A stretch of DNA of 60,215 bases from Burkholderiales bacterium Ga0077543 (GCA_001464055.1 LNET01000034.1:1-60215); one strand, 5' to 3'. Numbered from the stretch's first letter, positions 1 through 9,662 are shown. Notes: generated from the sequence alone by a model not told the origin. Numbers and translations: made by a program.

Positions 1-140
1 ACAAGACGAGCCGCGACCAGTTCGAGATCCGCACGCACCAGCGCCTGATGGACATCGTCGACCCCACCGACAAGACCGTGGACGCGCTGATGAAGCTCGA
101 CCTGCCTGCCGGTGTGGACGTCGAAATCAAGCTGCAGTAG
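1..140 (+). CDS. rpsJ: 30S ribosomal protein S10, 3' part only
   Basis: The window opens inside this gene; the last 45 codons are read in the frame starting at base 3 and end at TAG 138-140. The residues show the S10 C-terminal strand with the motif [15 protein letters not shown] and the ending [12 protein letters not shown], which is close to invariant in bacteria. S10 sits in the head of the 30S subunit and, as NusE, also joins transcription antitermination complexes. It is the usual first gene of the S10 operon, and rplC follows, here after an unusually long 195-base spacer with its own promoter-like site. Confidence 0.95.
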   Translation, partial: KTSRDQFEIRTHQRLMDIVDPTDKTVDALMKLDLPAGVDVEIKLQ

Positions 141-162
141 GACCAAGCGCGTGAGATAGCGG

Positions 163-190
163 TTGCGGCAGATGCCGCCACTGCTATACT
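163..190 (+). promoter_or_regulatory. Promoter-like site between rpsJ and rplC
   Basis: TTGCGG at 163-168 and TATACT at 185-190 are separated by 16 bases, a sigma-70-like arrangement. The bases just after the -10 (CGCGGGCTTT) resemble those after the promoter-like site before rplN (CGCGGGCTTC). A start near base 197 would give rplC a leader of about 140 nt. This is a reading of consensus matches only. Confidence 0.5.
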
Positions 191-256
191 CGCGGGCTTT
201 CCCCGACCTGGGCTTGCCTCAGGCGGAGGATTCAAACACCCCGTTTGCATATGGAT

Positions 257-277
257 GCCCGGGGACCCACCCCGGGC
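257..277 (+). promoter_or_regulatory. Leader hairpin upstream of rplC
   Basis: GCCCGGGG (257-264) and CCCCGGGC (270-277) form a perfect 8-bp stem around a 5-base loop. It lies in the rpsJ-rplC spacer, about 60 bases before the rplC start, and no T-run follows. In gammaproteobacteria the S10 leader is bound by L4 for autogenous control. Whether this hairpin does a similar job is inference from position only. Confidence 0.4.
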
Positions 278-335
278 AATCGTTCTCGGGATCGTGAACA
301 AGGCGGGCCGCATCGTTGGTCCGCTGGAGAAAACC

Positions 336-987
336 ATGAGTTTGAGCGAACAGCTCGGCTTGCTGGGCCGCAAGCTTCACGGACGATGGCGACGCCATCC
401 CCGTGACGGTGCTCGACGTGTCCAACAACCGCGTCACGCAGGTCAAGACCACGGCCACCGACGGCTACGACGCGCTTCAGGTCACCTTCGGTACCCGCAG
501 GGCCAGCCGCGTGATCAAGCCAGCTGCAGGCCACTTGGCGAAAGCCGGTGTCGAAGCCGGCGAAATCCTGAAGGAATTCCGCGTCAGCGCGGAAACCGCA
601 GGCCAGTACAAGCCCGGAGCCGTGGTGCCCGTGGCCTTGTTCGCCGCGGGCCAGAAGGTCGACGTGCAGGGCACGTCCATCGGCAAGGGCTTCCAGGGCG
701 CGATCAAGCGCCACAACTTCAGCTCGCAGCGCGCGTCGCACGGCAATAGTCGCTCGCACAACGTGCCGGGCTCGATCTCTATGGCCCAGGACCCGGGCCG
801 TGTGTTCCCCGGCAAGAAGATGACCGGGCACATGGGCGACGAAACCGTCACCACCCAGAACCTGGACGTGATCCGTGTCGACGAAGCGCGCTCGCTGCTG
901 CTCGTCCGCGGCGCGGTGCCCGGCGCCAAGAACGGCCATGTGGTCGTGCGTCCGGCCATCAAGGCCAAGCTCAAGAAAGGGGCCTAA
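336..987 (+). CDS. rplC: 50S ribosomal protein L3, reading frame broken near the N-terminus
   Basis: The ATG at 336 opens the expected L3 start ([13 protein letters not shown]), but the frame is lost right after codon 13. The conserved continuation [18 protein letters not shown] reappears in a different frame from 376 and then runs cleanly to the stop at 985-987. In relatives six residues (VGM-M/T-R-I/L) lie between GRK and FT; here a single base does, so 17 bases appear to be missing. The gene length (652 nt) is not a multiple of three; adding 17 restores 222 codons. L3 is an essential early assembly protein of the peptidyl-transferase region, so a sequence or assembly error is more likely than a real knockout. 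The only in-frame start of the intact part is GTG 403, which would remove a conserved segment. Confidence 0.85.
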
Positions 988-989
988 GC

Positions 990-1625
990 ATGCAGCTCGA
1001 GCTCCTCAACGAACAAGGTCAGGCGACGTCCAAGGTGGACGCGCCCGACACGTTGTTCGCCCGTGACTACAACGAAGCCCTGGTGCACCAGGTGGTCGTG
1101 GCTTTCCAGGCCAATGCCCGCCAAGGCACCCGCGCCCAACTGGACCGCGGCGAAGTCAAGCACTCGACCAAGAAGCCGTTCCGCCAGAAAGGCACCGGCC
1201 GCGCCCGCGCCGGCATGACCAGCAGCCCGCTGTGGCGTGGCGGTGGTCGCATCTTCCCGAACCGGCCCGACGAGAACTTCTCGCAGAAGGTCAACAAGAA
1301 GATGTACCGCGCCGGCATGGCGTCGATCCTCTCGCAGCTGGCCCGTGACGGCCGCCTCGCGGTGGTCGACTCCCTGACGCTGGAAGCCCCGAAGACCAAG
1401 CTGCTGGCGGCCAAGTTCAAGGCCATGGGCCTGGGCACGGACACCAAGAACTCGGTTTTGGTCATCACCGACCAGGTCGACGACAACCTGGCGCTGGCTT
1501 CGCGCAACCTGTCCAACGTGCTGGTCCTGGAACCGCGCTACGCCGATCCCCTGTCGCTGGTCTTCTACAAGAAGGTGCTGGTGACCAAGGGTGCGATCGA
1601 GCAGCTCAAGGAGATGTTTGCATGA
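990..1625 (+). CDS. rplD: 50S ribosomal protein L4
   Basis: This 211-residue protein matches L4 in length and content, with the conserved central loop ([16 protein letters not shown], about residues 66-81) that reaches into the exit tunnel. L4 binds 23S rRNA near the tunnel constriction and, in enterobacteria, represses its own operon. The gene starts two bases after the rplC stop, and its TGA overlaps the next ATG (ATGA at 1622-1625), so translation with rplW is probably coupled. Confidence 0.97.
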   Translation: MQLELLNEQGQATSKVDAPDTLFARDYNEALVHQVVVAFQANARQGTRAQLDRGEVKHSTKKPFRQKGTGRARAGMTSSPLWRGGGRIFPNRPDENFSQKVNKKMYRAGMASILSQLARDGRLAVVDSLTLEAPKTKLLAAKFKAMGLGTDTKNSVLVITDQVDDNLALASRNLSNVLVLEPRYADPLSLVFYKKVLVTKGAIEQLKEMFA

Positions 1626-1957
1626 GCCGCATCAATCCTTCACCCAAGGAAACCAAGTTCGACGAAGGCCGTCTGGCTACCGTGCTGGTCGCCCCGATCA
1701 TCTCGGAGAAGGCCACCCGCGTCGGCGAAAAGAACAACCAGGTCCTGTTCAAGGTCCTCCGTGACGCCACCAAGCCCGAGATCAAGGCCGCGGTCGAGCT
1801 GATGTTCAAGGTCGAAGTCGCTTCTGTGTCCACCGTGAACCAGAAGGGCAAGGTCAAGCGTTTCGGGCGCTCCATCGGTCGCCGCGACCACGTCAAGAAG
1901 GCGTATGTGTCGTTGAAGGCGGGCCAGGAGCTCAACTTCTCCGGGGAGGCCGCGTAA
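1622..1957 (+). CDS. rplW: 50S ribosomal protein L23
   Basis: A 111-residue L23 with the typical opening [15 protein letters not shown] and the strand [21 protein letters not shown]23 sits at the mouth of the exit tunnel and docks trigger factor and SRP. The start overlaps the end of rplD by four bases, and the last base of its TAA is the first base of the rplB ATG, so the three genes read as one translationally coupled block. Confidence 0.97.
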   Translation: MSRINPSPKETKFDEGRLATVLVAPIISEKATRVGEKNNQVLFKVLRDATKPEIKAAVELMFKVEVASVSTVNQKGKVKRFGRSIGRRDHVKKAYVSLKAGQELNFSGEAA

Positions 1958-2781
1958 TGGCCGTCGTCAAAGTCAAGCCGACTTCGCCTGGCCGCCGTGC
2001 CGTGGTGAAGGTCGTGCACAAGCACCTTCACAAAGGCGCGCCTGAGGCTTCGCTGCTGGAGCCTCAGAAGCAGAACGCCGGTCGCAACAACCGGGGCGTC
2101 ATCACGATGCGCCACAAGGGTGGTGGCCACAAGCACCACTACCGCGTCGTCGATTTCATCCGCAACAAGGACGGCATCCCGGCAAAGGTCGAGCGCATCG
2201 AGTACGACCCGAACCGCACGGCCCACATTGCGCTGGTCTGCTACGCCGACGGCGAGCGTCGCTACATCATCGCCCCGCGCGGCGTGGAAGCCGGTGCCAC
2301 GCTGCTCAGTGGCGCCGAGGCTCCGATCAAGGCCGGCAACACGTTGCCCATCCGCAACATCCCCGTGGGTTCCACGATCCACTGCGTCGAGATGATGCCT
2401 GGCAAGGGCGCGCAGATCGCGCGCTCGGCCGGTGCCGCCGTGACGCTGATGGCCCGCGAAGGCATCTACGCGCAGGTCCGCCTGCGGTCAGGTGAGGTCC
2501 GCAAGATCCACATCGACTGCCGCGCGACCATCGGCGAAGTGTCGAACGAGGAACACAGCCTGCGCCAGTATGGCAAGGCCGGTGCCATCCGCTGGAAGGG
2601 CATCCGCCCGACCGTGCGCGGTACCGCGATGAACCCGGTCGACCACCCGCACGGTGGTGGTGAAGGCAAGACCGGTGAAGGCCAGCCGCAGGTGTCGCCG
2701 TGGAACACGCTGACCAAGGGCTACCGGACCCGCAGCAATAAGCGTACGCAGACGATGATCGTCTCGCGGCGCAAGAAGTGA
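1957..2781 (+). CDS. rplB: 50S ribosomal protein L2
   Basis: The 274-residue length is standard for L2. The signature near the C-terminus, [13 protein letters not shown], holds the histidine linked to peptidyl-transferase function, and the N-terminal part has [18 protein letters not shown]2 binds 23S rRNA domain IV and is needed for subunit joining. The start is the ATG in TAATG at the rplW stop. Confidence 0.98.
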   Translation: MAVVKVKPTSPGRRAVVKVVHKHLHKGAPEASLLEPQKQNAGRNNRGVITMRHKGGGHKHHYRVVDFIRNKDGIPAKVERIEYDPNRTAHIALVCYADGERRYIIAPRGVEAGATLLSGAEAPIKAGNTLPIRNIPVGSTIHCVEMMPGKGAQIARSAGAAVTLMAREGIYAQVRLRSGEVRKIHIDCRATIGEVSNEEHSLRQYGKAGAIRWKGIRPTVRGTAMNPVDHPHGGGEGKTGEGQPQVSPWNTLTKGYRTRSNKRTQTMIVSRRKK

Positions 2782-2800
2782 GGCCTGAGGGAAAGCAACC

Positions 2801-3076
2801 ATGACGCGTTCACTCAAAAAGGGTCCTTTCGTGGACCACCATCTTCTTGCCAAGGTCGAGCGGGCATCCGCCAACAAGGACAAGAAGCCCATCAAGACCT
2901 GGTCGCGCCGCAGCACGATCCTGCCCGAGTTCATCGGTCTGACGGTCGCCGTGCACAACGGCAAGCAGCACGTGCCGGTGTACGTGACCGACCAGATGGT
3001 CGGTCACAAGCTCGGCGAATTTGCCCTCACCCGCTTGTTCAAGGGTCACCCCGCGGACAAGAAGGCCAAGAAGTAA
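2801..3076 (+). CDS. rpsS: 30S ribosomal protein S19
   Basis: A 91-residue S19 beginning [15 protein letters not shown] and ending near [16 protein letters not shown], both standard. S19 forms a complex with S13 in the 30S head near the A site. It follows rplB after 19 bases that contain a purine-rich ribosome-binding stretch (gagggaaag), and rplV follows after 12 bases. Confidence 0.97.
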   Translation: MTRSLKKGPFVDHHLLAKVERASANKDKKPIKTWSRRSTILPEFIGLTVAVHNGKQHVPVYVTDQMVGHKLGEFALTRLFKGHPADKKAKK

Positions 3077-3088
3077 GGAGCCACTGCG

Positions 3089-3418
3089 ATGGAAACCAAA
3101 GCAATTGCACGTGGCGTTCGCCTGTCTTCGGACAAGGGCCGCCTCGTCGCGGACATGATCCGCGGCAAGAAGGTCGACCAGGCGCTCAACATCCTGGCCT
3201 TCACGCAGAAGAAAGCCGCCGGCATCATCAAGAAGGTGGTCGATTCCGCCGTTGCGAATGCCGAGCACAACGACGGTGCCGACATCGACGAGCTGAGGAT
3301 CACCTCGATCTACGTCGAGCAGGGCACCGTGCTGAAGCGCTTCTCCGCCCGGGCCAAGGGCCGCGGTGCGCGCATCAGCAAAGGCACCTGCCACATCTAC
3401 GTGACCGTGGGGAACTGA
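3089..3418 (+). CDS. rplV: 50S ribosomal protein L22
   Basis: A 109-residue L22. The N-terminal RNA-binding part ([21 protein letters not shown]) and the C-terminal hairpin loop ([19 protein letters not shown]), which lines the tunnel and is a known site of macrolide-resistance mutations, are both present without visible change. A GGAG lies before the start. Gene order rpsS-rplV-rpsC is the canonical one. Confidence 0.97.
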   Translation: METKAIARGVRLSSDKGRLVADMIRGKKVDQALNILAFTQKKAAGIIKKVVDSAVANAEHNDGADIDELRITSIYVEQGTVLKRFSARAKGRGARISKGTCHIYVTVGN

Positions 3419-3422
3419 TTTC

Positions 3423-4328
3423 ATGGGACAGAAGATCCATCCGACCGGGTTCCGCCTCTCGGTCACCCGCGCCTGGCAGTCACGCTGGTTCGCGAACCAC
3501 AAGAACTTCGCCGGCATGCTGGCCGAAGACCTGGACGTTCGTGAGTACCTGAAGACCAAGCTGAAGAGCGCTGCTGTCTCGCGCATCCTCATCGAGCGTC
3601 CCGCCAAGAACGCACGCATCACCATCTTCTCGGCACGTCCGGGCGTGGTGATCGGCAAGAAGGGCGAGGACATCGAGAACCTGAAGGCTGAACTGGGCCG
3701 TCGCCTGGGCGTGCCAGTGGCCGTGAACATCGAAGAGGTGCGCAAGCCCGAGGTCGATGCGCAGCTGATCGCCGACAGCATCACCCAGCAGCTCGAAAAG
3801 CGCATCATGTTCCGCCGTGCCATGAAGCGCGCGATGCAGAACGCGATGCGCCTGGGCGCCCTGGGCATCAAGATCATGTCGTCGGGCCGCCTGAACGGCA
3901 TCGAGATCGCACGTTGCGAGTGGTACCGCGAAGGTCGCGTGCCGCTTCACACCCTGAAGGCCGACATTGAGTACGGCTTCAGCGAAGCCAAGACGACTTA
4001 TGGCGTCATTGGTGTGAAGGTCTGGGTCTACCGCGGTGACCGCCTGGCGAACGGCGAAGCGCCGCAGCTGGCAAAGACCGAAGGCGATAACGACCGCCGT
4101 GACCGCCGCGGCCCTCGTCCTGGCGACCGGCCGGGCGCACCGGGTGGCCGTGGCCGTCCGGGTGGCGACCGTGGTGCGCGCAGCGATGGCGCGCCCGCAA
4201 CTGCAGCAGCCCCCGCTGGCGACGGACCCAAGGGCCCGGCCGTCAAGCGTGTTCGTCGCGCAGCACCGGCCGGCACTGCGCCGACTGGCGCGACGCCCGC
4301 CACGGGCGGCGAGACCAAAGGAGAATAA
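3423..4328 (+). CDS. rpsC: 30S ribosomal protein S3 with long basic tail
   Basis: Residues 1 to about 215 are the standard S3 with its KH domain ([20 protein letters not shown]) and the C-terminal domain ending near [15 protein letters not shown]3 is part of the mRNA entry site. Residues from about 220 to 301 are a low-complexity tail rich in Gly, Arg, Pro and Ala that enterobacterial S3 (about 233 residues) lacks; longer tails are common in betaproteobacterial S3. rplP starts two bases after the stop. Confidence 0.97.
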   Translation: MGQKIHPTGFRLSVTRAWQSRWFANHKNFAGMLAEDLDVREYLKTKLKSAAVSRILIERPAKNARITIFSARPGVVIGKKGEDIENLKAELGRRLGVPVAVNIEEVRKPEVDAQLIADSITQQLEKRIMFRRAMKRAMQNAMRLGALGIKIMSSGRLNGIEIARCEWYREGRVPLHTLKADIEYGFSEAKTTYGVIGVKVWVYRGDRLANGEAPQLAKTEGDNDRRDRRGPRPGDRPGAPGGRGRPGGDRGARSDGAPATAAAPAGDGPKGPAVKRVRRAAPAGTAPTGATPATGGETKGE

Positions 4329-4330
4329 CG

Positions 4331-4747
4331 ATGCTGCAACCCGCACGTCGCAAGTTCCGCAAGGAACAAAAGGGCCGGAATACCGGCATCGCCACGCGTG
4401 GCGCGAACGTGTCCTTCGGCGAATTCGGCCTGAAGGCCACCGAACGCGGCCGCATCACGGCGCGTCAGATCGAAGCGGCCCGCCGCGCGATCAGCCGTCA
4501 CATCAAGCGCGGTGGCCGCATTTTCATCCGCATCTTCCCGGACAAGCCGATCTCGCAAAAGCCAGCCGAAGTCCGCATGGGCAACGGCAAGGGTAACCCC
4601 GAGTATTACGTGGCCGAGATCCAGCCTGGCAAGGTGCTGTACGAAATCAACGGCGTGCCCGAGCAACTGGCCCGCGAAGCGTTCCTGCTGGCATCGGCCA
4701 AGCTGCCGCTGCGCTGCACGTTCGTCGCCCGCCAGGTCGGCACCTGA
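4331..4747 (+). CDS. rplP: 50S ribosomal protein L16
   Basis: A 138-residue L16 with the usual opening [17 protein letters not shown] and the conserved [19 protein letters not shown] segment. L16 organises the A-site region of the 50S subunit. A GGAG in the overlap with the end of rpsC serves as ribosome-binding site. Confidence 0.97.
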   Translation: MLQPARRKFRKEQKGRNTGIATRGANVSFGEFGLKATERGRITARQIEAARRAISRHIKRGGRIFIRIFPDKPISQKPAEVRMGNGKGNPEYYVAEIQPGKVLYEINGVPEQLAREAFLLASAKLPLRCTFVARQVGT

Positions 4748-4761
4748 ACGTAGGAGCACAC

Positions 4762-4962
4762 ATGACCAAAGCATCTGAACTGCGCACCAAGGACGCAGCA
4801 GCACTGGAGAAGGAAGTGACTGACCTGTTGAAGGCCCATTTCGGCCTTCGCATGCAGCGCGCCACCCAGCAGCTGACCAACAACTCGCAACTCGGCAAGA
4901 CCAAACGCGACATCGCTCGCGTGAAGACGATCCTGGCCGAAAAGAAGAAGGCCGCCAAATGA
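4762..4962 (+). CDS. rpmC: 50S ribosomal protein L29
   Basis: A 66-residue two-helix protein with the L29 signature [20 protein letters not shown] and the C-terminal [14 protein letters not shown]29 lies by the tunnel exit next to L23. Its stop TGA overlaps the rpsQ start in ATGA at 4959-4962. Confidence 0.96.
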   Translation: MTKASELRTKDAAALEKEVTDLLKAHFGLRMQRATQQLTNNSQLGKTKRDIARVKTILAEKKKAAK

Positions 4963-5252
4963 GCGACGTCCAAACCACGGCCGTGGCCGCACCGGCCAAA
5001 AAGAACACGCGAACTTTCGTGGGCCGAATCGTCAGCGACAAGCGTTCCAAGACGGTGACCGTTCTGGTCGAGCGCCGAAACGCACACGAGCTGTACGGAA
5101 AAATCGTTGCCCATTCGCGCAAGTACCACGCCCATGATGAAAAGGGCGAATACAAGATGGGCGATGTGGTTGAGATCGCCGAAGGTCGGCCCATCAGCAA
5201 GACGAAGTCCTGGGTCGTCACTCGGCTGATCGAGAAAGCCAAGCTGGTCTGA
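4959..5252 (+). CDS. rpsQ: 30S ribosomal protein S17
   Basis: A 97-residue S17; the OB-fold core ([20 protein letters not shown] and [17 protein letters not shown]) is standard, with a short Ala-rich N-terminal extension. S17 is a primary binder of the 5' domain of 16S rRNA. In most genomes rplN follows directly; here a peroxiredoxin gene and two hairpins intervene. Confidence 0.97.
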   Translation: MSDVQTTAVAAPAKKNTRTFVGRIVSDKRSKTVTVLVERRNAHELYGKIVAHSRKYHAHDEKGEYKMGDVVEIAEGRPISKTKSWVVTRLIEKAKLV

Positions 5253-5262
5253 ATTCGTGTGT

Positions 5263-5322
5263 GCAGGCATCTGCCTGCCGCCGCTGCCCCTCGGCCGAAC
5301 ACTGGGAAACCAGGTTCGGCCG
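5263..5322 (+). promoter_or_regulatory. Two hairpins between rpsQ and the peroxiredoxin gene
   Basis: GCAGGCA (5263-5269) pairs perfectly with TGCCTGC (5272-5278) across a 2-base loop, and CGGCCGAAC (5292-5300) pairs perfectly with GTTCGGCCG (5314-5322) across 13 bases. Both lie in the 94-base spacer after rpsQ. No T-run follows either one, so they are not classic intrinsic terminators; they could attenuate transcription, protect mRNA ends or act in processing. Confidence 0.5.
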
Positions 5323-5346
5323 TCTCACATTTCGAGGAAACGTGCC

Positions 5347-5856
5347 ATGTTGAAAGTCGGAGATTCTTTGCCCGCCGGCAGCCTGCAGGAATTCATCGAG
5401 GTGGAGGGCAACGGTTGCTCGGTCGGCCCCAACACCTTCGACATCTCGCAAATCACCGCGGGCAAGACCATCGGCATCTTTGCGCTACCCGGTGCCTTCA
5501 CGCCAACCTGTTCTGCCAAACACGTTCCGGGGTTTGTCGAGCTCGCCGCAGACTTTGCCGCCGCTGGTGTCGATGAGCTCTGGTGTGTCTCGGTGAACGA
5601 TGCGTTCGTGATGGGCGCCTGGGGGCGCGAGCAGAAAACCGCTGGCAAGGTCCGGATGATGGCAGACGGCAGCGCGGCGTTCACCCAGGCCACTGGCCTG
5701 ACTCTCGACCTGGTGGCGCGCGGCATGGGCCTGCGCTCGCAGCGCTACTCGATGCTGGTCAAGAACGGTGTCGTCCGCAGCTTGAACATCGAAGCACCGG
5801 GCAAGTTCGAGGTGAGCGATGCGGCCACCCTGTTGGCCCAGGCCAAGGCGATCTGA
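5347..5856 (+). CDS. Peroxiredoxin, Prx5 family
   Basis: The start chosen is ATG 5347, preceded by GAGGAAA at good spacing; an in-frame upstream start at 5257 would read through the hairpins and adds no conserved sequence. The 169-residue protein has the Prx5 active-site segment LPGAFTPTCSAKHVPGF, with the peroxidatic Cys about residue 49, and downstream WCVSVNDAFVMGAW and GLRSQRYSMLV, typical of the family. It reduces hydroperoxides, usually with glutaredoxin or glutathione as electron donor. No second resolving Cys is obvious. It lies between rpsQ and rplN, where no gene is found in the textbook spc operon, and the 189-base gap to rplN holds a separate promoter-like site. Confidence 0.93.
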   Translation: MLKVGDSLPAGSLQEFIEVEGNGCSVGPNTFDISQITAGKTIGIFALPGAFTPTCSAKHVPGFVELAADFAAAGVDELWCVSVNDAFVMGAWGREQKTAGKVRMMADGSAAFTQATGLTLDLVARGMGLRSQRYSMLVKNGVVRSLNIEAPGKFEVSDAATLLAQAKAI

Positions 5857-5877
5857 AGGCGTATTTACCACGGCGGC

Positions 5878-5907
5878 TTGACCGCTGTGCCATAGCTCCC
5901 GCATAAT
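5878..5907 (+). promoter_or_regulatory. Promoter-like site upstream of rplN
   Basis: TTGACC (5878-5883) and CATAAT (5902-5907) are spaced by 18 bases, close to sigma-70 consensus. CGCGGGCTTC follows, the same context seen after the -10 before rplC. It would drive the spc block independently of the peroxiredoxin gene. The 138 bases from the -10 to the rplN start hold no open gene I can recognise. Confidence 0.6.
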
Positions 5908-6045
5908 CGCGGGCTTCGCCGGAGATTAAGCGACTGCAGATTCCTGCAGTGGCTGTTTTTCGGATCCAACCCCTACACGGGCCCAAGACTGACTGCAGGC
6001 CAGTGCCGAGAAGGCACCCATGCAGTGAAGTTGGGGTGAGAGAAC

Positions 6046-6414
6046 ATGATCCAAATGCAATCGCGGCTCGACGTGGCCGACAACACGGGTGCCAAGTCCG
6101 TCATGTGCATCAAGGTGCTGGGCGGCTCCAAGCGGCGCTATGCCGGCATTGGCGATGTCATCAAAGTCAGCATCAAGGAAGCAGCACCCCGCGGCCGTGT
6201 GAAAAAGGGCGAGGTCTACAGTGCCGTGGTCGTGCGCACTGCGAAAGGCGTTCGCCGTCAGGACGGCTCGCTGATCAAGTTCGACGGCAACGCTGCAGTG
6301 CTGCTGAACGCCAAGCTCGAGCCGATCGGCACGCGTATTTTCGGCCCGGTGACGCGCGAACTGCGCACCGAGCGCTTCATGAAGATCGTTTCGCTGGCTC
6401 CCGAGGTCCTTTAA
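6046..6414 (+). CDS. rplN: 50S ribosomal protein L14
   Basis: A 122-residue L14, the exact usual length, starting [19 protein letters not shown] and ending in [14 protein letters not shown]14 sits at the subunit interface and binds L19 and silencing factor RsfS. A GGGGTGAGAG stretch precedes the ATG. It opens the spc part of the cluster. Confidence 0.98.
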   Translation: MIQMQSRLDVADNTGAKSVMCIKVLGGSKRRYAGIGDVIKVSIKEAAPRGRVKKGEVYSAVVVRTAKGVRRQDGSLIKFDGNAAVLLNAKLEPIGTRIFGPVTRELRTERFMKIVSLAPEVL

Positions 6415-6460
6415 GGGCTGTCCGGGCAAAACACCAGCAATCGATTCGTCAGGACCTACC

Positions 6461-6805
6461 ATGAACAAACTTCGCAAGGGCGACCAGGTCATCGTGACCA
6501 CGGGCCGCGACAAGGGCAAGCGCGGCACCATCAGTCTGCGCGTCGATGACGAGCATATCGTCGTCGAAGGCGTCAACGTGGCCAAGAAGCACGTGAAGCC
6601 GAATCCGCTGAAGGGTACGACGGGCGGTGTGGTCGACAAGACCATGCCCATCCACCAGTCGAACGTGGCCATCTTCAATCCGAAGACCGCGAAAGCCGAC
6701 CGCGTGGGCATCAAGCTGCTGAGCAAGGATGAGCAGGCCGCACGCAAGACGCGTGAGAGCGGTGTGCGCGTCTACAAATCCTCCGGCGAAGAGATCAAGG
6801 CGTAA
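6461..6805 (+). CDS. rplX: 50S ribosomal protein L24
   Basis: A 114-residue L24 with the KOW motif early ([19 protein letters not shown]) and [17 protein letters not shown]24 is one of the two assembly-initiator proteins of the 50S subunit. It starts 46 bases after rplN, and rplE follows after four bases. Confidence 0.97.
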   Translation: MNKLRKGDQVIVTTGRDKGKRGTISLRVDDEHIVVEGVNVAKKHVKPNPLKGTTGGVVDKTMPIHQSNVAIFNPKTAKADRVGIKLLSKDEQAARKTRESGVRVYKSSGEEIKA

Positions 6806-6809
6806 GGTC

Positions 6810-7409
6810 ATGGCAAAGAAACAAGAATCAGCGGCTCCGGCGGGGTCGGCCAACCAGGGCCCGGTGCCTGTTGCCCGCCTGCAGGCCATCTATCGGGAAA
6901 AGATCGTTCCGGAGTTGATGACGAAGTTCGGCTTCACTTCGGTGATGCAGGTCCCGCGTCTGGAAAAAATCACCCTGAACATGGGTGTCAGCGAAGCTGT
7001 CTCCGACAAGAAGGTCATGGACCACGCCGTCAGCGACCTGACCAAGATTGCCGGTCAGAAGCCCGTCGTCACGAAGAGCAAGAAGCCTATTGCCGGGTTC
7101 AAGATCCGTGAAGGCGTGCCCATCGGTTGCATGGTGACATTGCGTGGCGTGCGCATGTACGAATTCCTGGACCGCTTCGTCACCGTGGCGCTGCCCCGGG
7201 TGCGCGACTTCCGCGGCATTTCCGGGCGTTCCTTCGATGGCCGAGGCAACTACAACATCGGCGTCAAGGAGCAGATCATCTTCCCGGAAATCGAGTACGA
7301 CAAGATCGACGCGATCCGCGGCATGAACATCAGCATCACGACGAGCGCGCGCAACGACGACGAGTGCAAGGCACTCCTCACGGCGTTCAAGTTTCCGTTC
7401 AAGAACTGA
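6810..7409 (+). CDS. rplE: 50S ribosomal protein L5
   Basis: ATG 6810 is preceded by TAAGG; an in-frame upstream start inside rplX is possible but adds no L5 sequence. The 199-residue product has the 5S-rRNA-binding L5 core from [17 protein letters not shown] through [12 protein letters not shown] to the end. About 20 extra residues (Lys, Glu, Ala, Gly-rich) at the N-terminus lengthen it over the usual 179. L5 links the 5S RNP to the ribosome and contacts P-site tRNA. Confidence 0.96.
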   Translation: MAKKQESAAPAGSANQGPVPVARLQAIYREKIVPELMTKFGFTSVMQVPRLEKITLNMGVSEAVSDKKVMDHAVSDLTKIAGQKPVVTKSKKPIAGFKIREGVPIGCMVTLRGVRMYEFLDRFVTVALPRVRDFRGISGRSFDGRGNYNIGVKEQIIFPEIEYDKIDAIRGMNISITTSARNDDECKALLTAFKFPFKN

Positions 7410-7418
7410 AGGCAGAAC

Positions 7419-7724
7419 ATGGCCAAGACATCCCTGATCCAGCGCGAAGAAAAGCGCGAGAAGCTGGTTGCCAAGTACGCCAAGAAGTACGCGGAACTGA
7501 AAGCCATCATCAACGACTTCCAGAAGCCCGAGGAAGAGCGTTACGCCGCTCGCCTGGAGCTTCAGAAGCTGCCGCGCAACGCGTATCCCACGCGTCTGCG
7601 CAACCGTTGCGAACTGACTGGCCGCCCGCGCGGCACGTTCCGCATGTTCGGCCTGGGCCGCAACAAGATCCGCGAACTCGCCTTCAAGGGCGACATCCCG
7701 GGTCTGGTCAAGGCCAGCTGGTAA
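7419..7724 (+). CDS. rpsN: 30S ribosomal protein S14, zinc-independent form
   Basis: A 101-residue S14 with the C-terminal [21 protein letters not shown]. Only one cysteine is visible (in LRNRCELTG), so it is the long C-minus form without the CxxC zinc ribbon. S14 sits in the 30S head. Spacing to both neighbours is short and the order rplE-rpsN-rpsH is canonical. Confidence 0.97.
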   Translation: MAKTSLIQREEKREKLVAKYAKKYAELKAIINDFQKPEEERYAARLELQKLPRNAYPTRLRNRCELTGRPRGTFRMFGLGRNKIRELAFKGDIPGLVKASW

Positions 7725-7753
7725 GCGGCGCGCCCTGAGCAGGAGACTGATCC

Positions 7754-8149
7754 ATGAGCATGAGTGATCCCATCGCCGATATGTTGACGCGCATCCGCAA
7801 CGCGCAAGCTGTCGACAAGGCTGTCGTGACGATGCCGTCCTCGAAAATCAAGACCGCGATCGCGCAGGTCTTGAAAGACGAAGGCTATATCGACGGCTTC
7901 GCTGTCCGCAGCGAAGGCGGCAAAAGCGAACTCGAGATTGCGTTGAAGTACTACGCCGGGCGTCCGGTGATCGAGCGCATCGAGCGCGTCAGCCGGCCTG
8001 GTCTGCGCATCTACAAGGGCCGCGATGCCATTCCGCAAGTCATGAACGGCCTGGGTGTGGCAATCGTCACCACGCCCAAGGGTGTAATGACCGACCGCAA
8101 GGCTCGCCAGACCGGTGTCGGTGGCGAAGTCCTTTGCTTCGTCGCCTAA
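7754..8149 (+). CDS. rpsH: 30S ribosomal protein S8
   Basis: A 131-residue S8 beginning [18 protein letters not shown] and ending [16 protein letters not shown], both classic. It binds 16S rRNA helix 21 and in E. coli is the translational repressor of the spc operon. An AGGAGA ribosome-binding site lies just upstream. Confidence 0.98.
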   Translation: MSMSDPIADMLTRIRNAQAVDKAVVTMPSSKIKTAIAQVLKDEGYIDGFAVRSEGGKSELEIALKYYAGRPVIERIERVSRPGLRIYKGRDAIPQVMNGLGVAIVTTPKGVMTDRKARQTGVGGEVLCFVA

Positions 8150-8174
8150 CCCGCCCAACACGAGGAAGAACAAC

Positions 8175-8708
8175 ATGTCTCGCGTAGGAAAGATGCCCGT
8201 TGCCTTGCCCAAGGGCGTGGACGTGGCCATCACGGCGGATCAGATCACCGTCAAGGGTGCCAATGGCACGCTGCAGCAAACGCTGAACGGCCTGGTCACC
8301 ATCACCAATGATGCCGGTACGCTGAAGTTTGCCCCGGCCAATGACAGCGCCGCCGCCGACGCGATGAGCGGCACCGTTCGTGCGCTCGTCGCCAACATGG
8401 TCGGCGGTGTCAGCAAGGGCTTTGAAAAGCGACTGAGCCTGGTGGGCGTGGGTTTTCGCGCTGCAGCCGCCGGCCAGAAGCTGACGCTCCAGATCGGATT
8501 TTCCCATCCGGTTGTCAAGGACATGCCTGAAGGCATCAAGGTCGCAACGCCGACGCAGACCGAGATCGTGATCTCGGGCGCGGACCGTCAGACCGTGGGC
8601 CAGGTGGCTGCCGAAGTGCGAGCCTTCCGGCCGCCCGAGCCCTACAAGGGCAAGGGCATCCGTTATGTAGGCGAGCGTGTGGTCATCAAAGAGACCAAGA
8701 AGAAGTAA
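8175..8708 (+). CDS. rplF: 50S ribosomal protein L6
   Basis: ATG 8175 gives [17 protein letters not shown], the expected N-terminus, and a GAGGAAG lies 5' of it; the open frame extends upstream into rpsH without L6 similarity. The 177-residue length is exact for L6. Two repeated L6 folds are seen, with [20 protein letters not shown] in the middle and [14 protein letters not shown] near the end. Confidence 0.97.
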   Translation: MSRVGKMPVALPKGVDVAITADQITVKGANGTLQQTLNGLVTITNDAGTLKFAPANDSAAADAMSGTVRALVANMVGGVSKGFEKRLSLVGVGFRAAAAGQKLTLQIGFSHPVVKDMPEGIKVATPTQTEIVISGADRQTVGQVAAEVRAFRPPEPYKGKGIRYVGERVVIKETKKK

Positions 8709-8719
8709 GGAGCGAGACC

Positions 8720-9085
8720 ATGCTGACCAAAAAAGAACAACGCCTGCGCCGGTCGCGCCAGACGCGCCTGCGCATCGCTCAGTCGGGTTCGGCCCGCCTG
8801 ACCGTGTTCCGCTCCAACCTGCACATCTTTGCCAGCGTCATTTCCGACGACGGCGCCCGCATCGTGGCCAGCGCCTCGACGGTGGAAAAGGAAGTGCGCG
8901 AGCAGCTCGGCGCCGGTGGCAAGGGCAGCAATGTGGCTGCCGCCACCCTCGTTGGCAAGCGCATTGCCGAAAAGGCCAAGGCCGCTGGCGTCGACAAGGT
9001 CGCTTTCGACCGATCCGGCTTCGCCTACCACGGCCGCGTGAAGGCTCTGGCCGAAGCGGCCCGCGAAGCCGGTCTGCAGTTCTAA
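8720..9085 (+). CDS. rplR: 50S ribosomal protein L18
   Basis: A 121-residue L18 with Arg-rich N-terminus ([16 protein letters not shown]) and the conserved [19 protein letters not shown] at the C-terminus. L18 binds 5S rRNA together with L5. It is followed by rpsE after 38 bases. Confidence 0.97.
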   Translation: MLTKKEQRLRRSRQTRLRIAQSGSARLTVFRSNLHIFASVISDDGARIVASASTVEKEVREQLGAGGKGSNVAAATLVGKRIAEKAKAAGVDKVAFDRSGFAYHGRVKALAEAAREAGLQF

Positions 9086-9123
9086 GCGCCGCACTCGGCA
9101 CTTAGGCACAAGGAATACTCAAG

Positions 9124-9642
9124 ATGGCAAAATTCACACCCCGCGCCCAGACCGAAGGCAATGACGACGGCCTGAAGGAAAAGATGATTGCGGTCAACCG
9201 CGTCACCAAGGTCGTCAAAGGCGGTCGCACCCTCAGTTTTGCTGCACTGACGGTCGTCGGCGACGGTGACGGCCGTGTCGGCATGGGCAAGGGCAAGGCT
9301 AAGGAAGTTCCCGTGGCCGTGCAGAAAGCCATGGACGCCGCCCGACGGAACATGAGCAAGGTCAGCCTGAAGAACGGCTCGATCCACCACAGCGTGCGGG
9401 GAGAGCATGGTGCGGCCAAGGTCATCATGGCTCCAGCCAAGCCTGGTGACGGCATCATTGCTGGCGGACCGATGCGCGCAGTGTTTGAAGTCATGGGCGT
9501 GACCGACATCGTTGCCAAGAGCCTGGGCTCGAGCAACCCGTACAACATGGTCCGCGCAACGCTGGATGCGCTGAAGCGTTCCACCACCCCCGCCGAAGTG
9601 GCGGCCAAGCGTGGCAAGTCGGTCGAAGACCTCTTCAACTGA
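9124..9642 (+). CDS. rpsE: 30S ribosomal protein S5
   Basis: A 172-residue S5: the double-stranded-RNA-binding part ([19 protein letters not shown]) and the glycine-rich [18 protein letters not shown] loop are intact, followed by the C-terminal domain with [20 protein letters not shown]5 helps control decoding accuracy and mRNA unwinding. Confidence 0.97.
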   Translation: MAKFTPRAQTEGNDDGLKEKMIAVNRVTKVVKGGRTLSFAALTVVGDGDGRVGMGKGKAKEVPVAVQKAMDAARRNMSKVSLKNGSIHHSVRGEHGAAKVIMAPAKPGDGIIAGGPMRAVFEVMGVTDIVAKSLGSSNPYNMVRATLDALKRSTTPAEVAAKRGKSVEDLFN

Positions 9643-9662
9643 GCACACGCCGGAGAATCGAC

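Noticed and set aside
232..939. Long - strand frame over the start of the ribosomal cluster
   Set aside because: It covers rplC on the opposite strand and shows no family features; the + strand matches L3.
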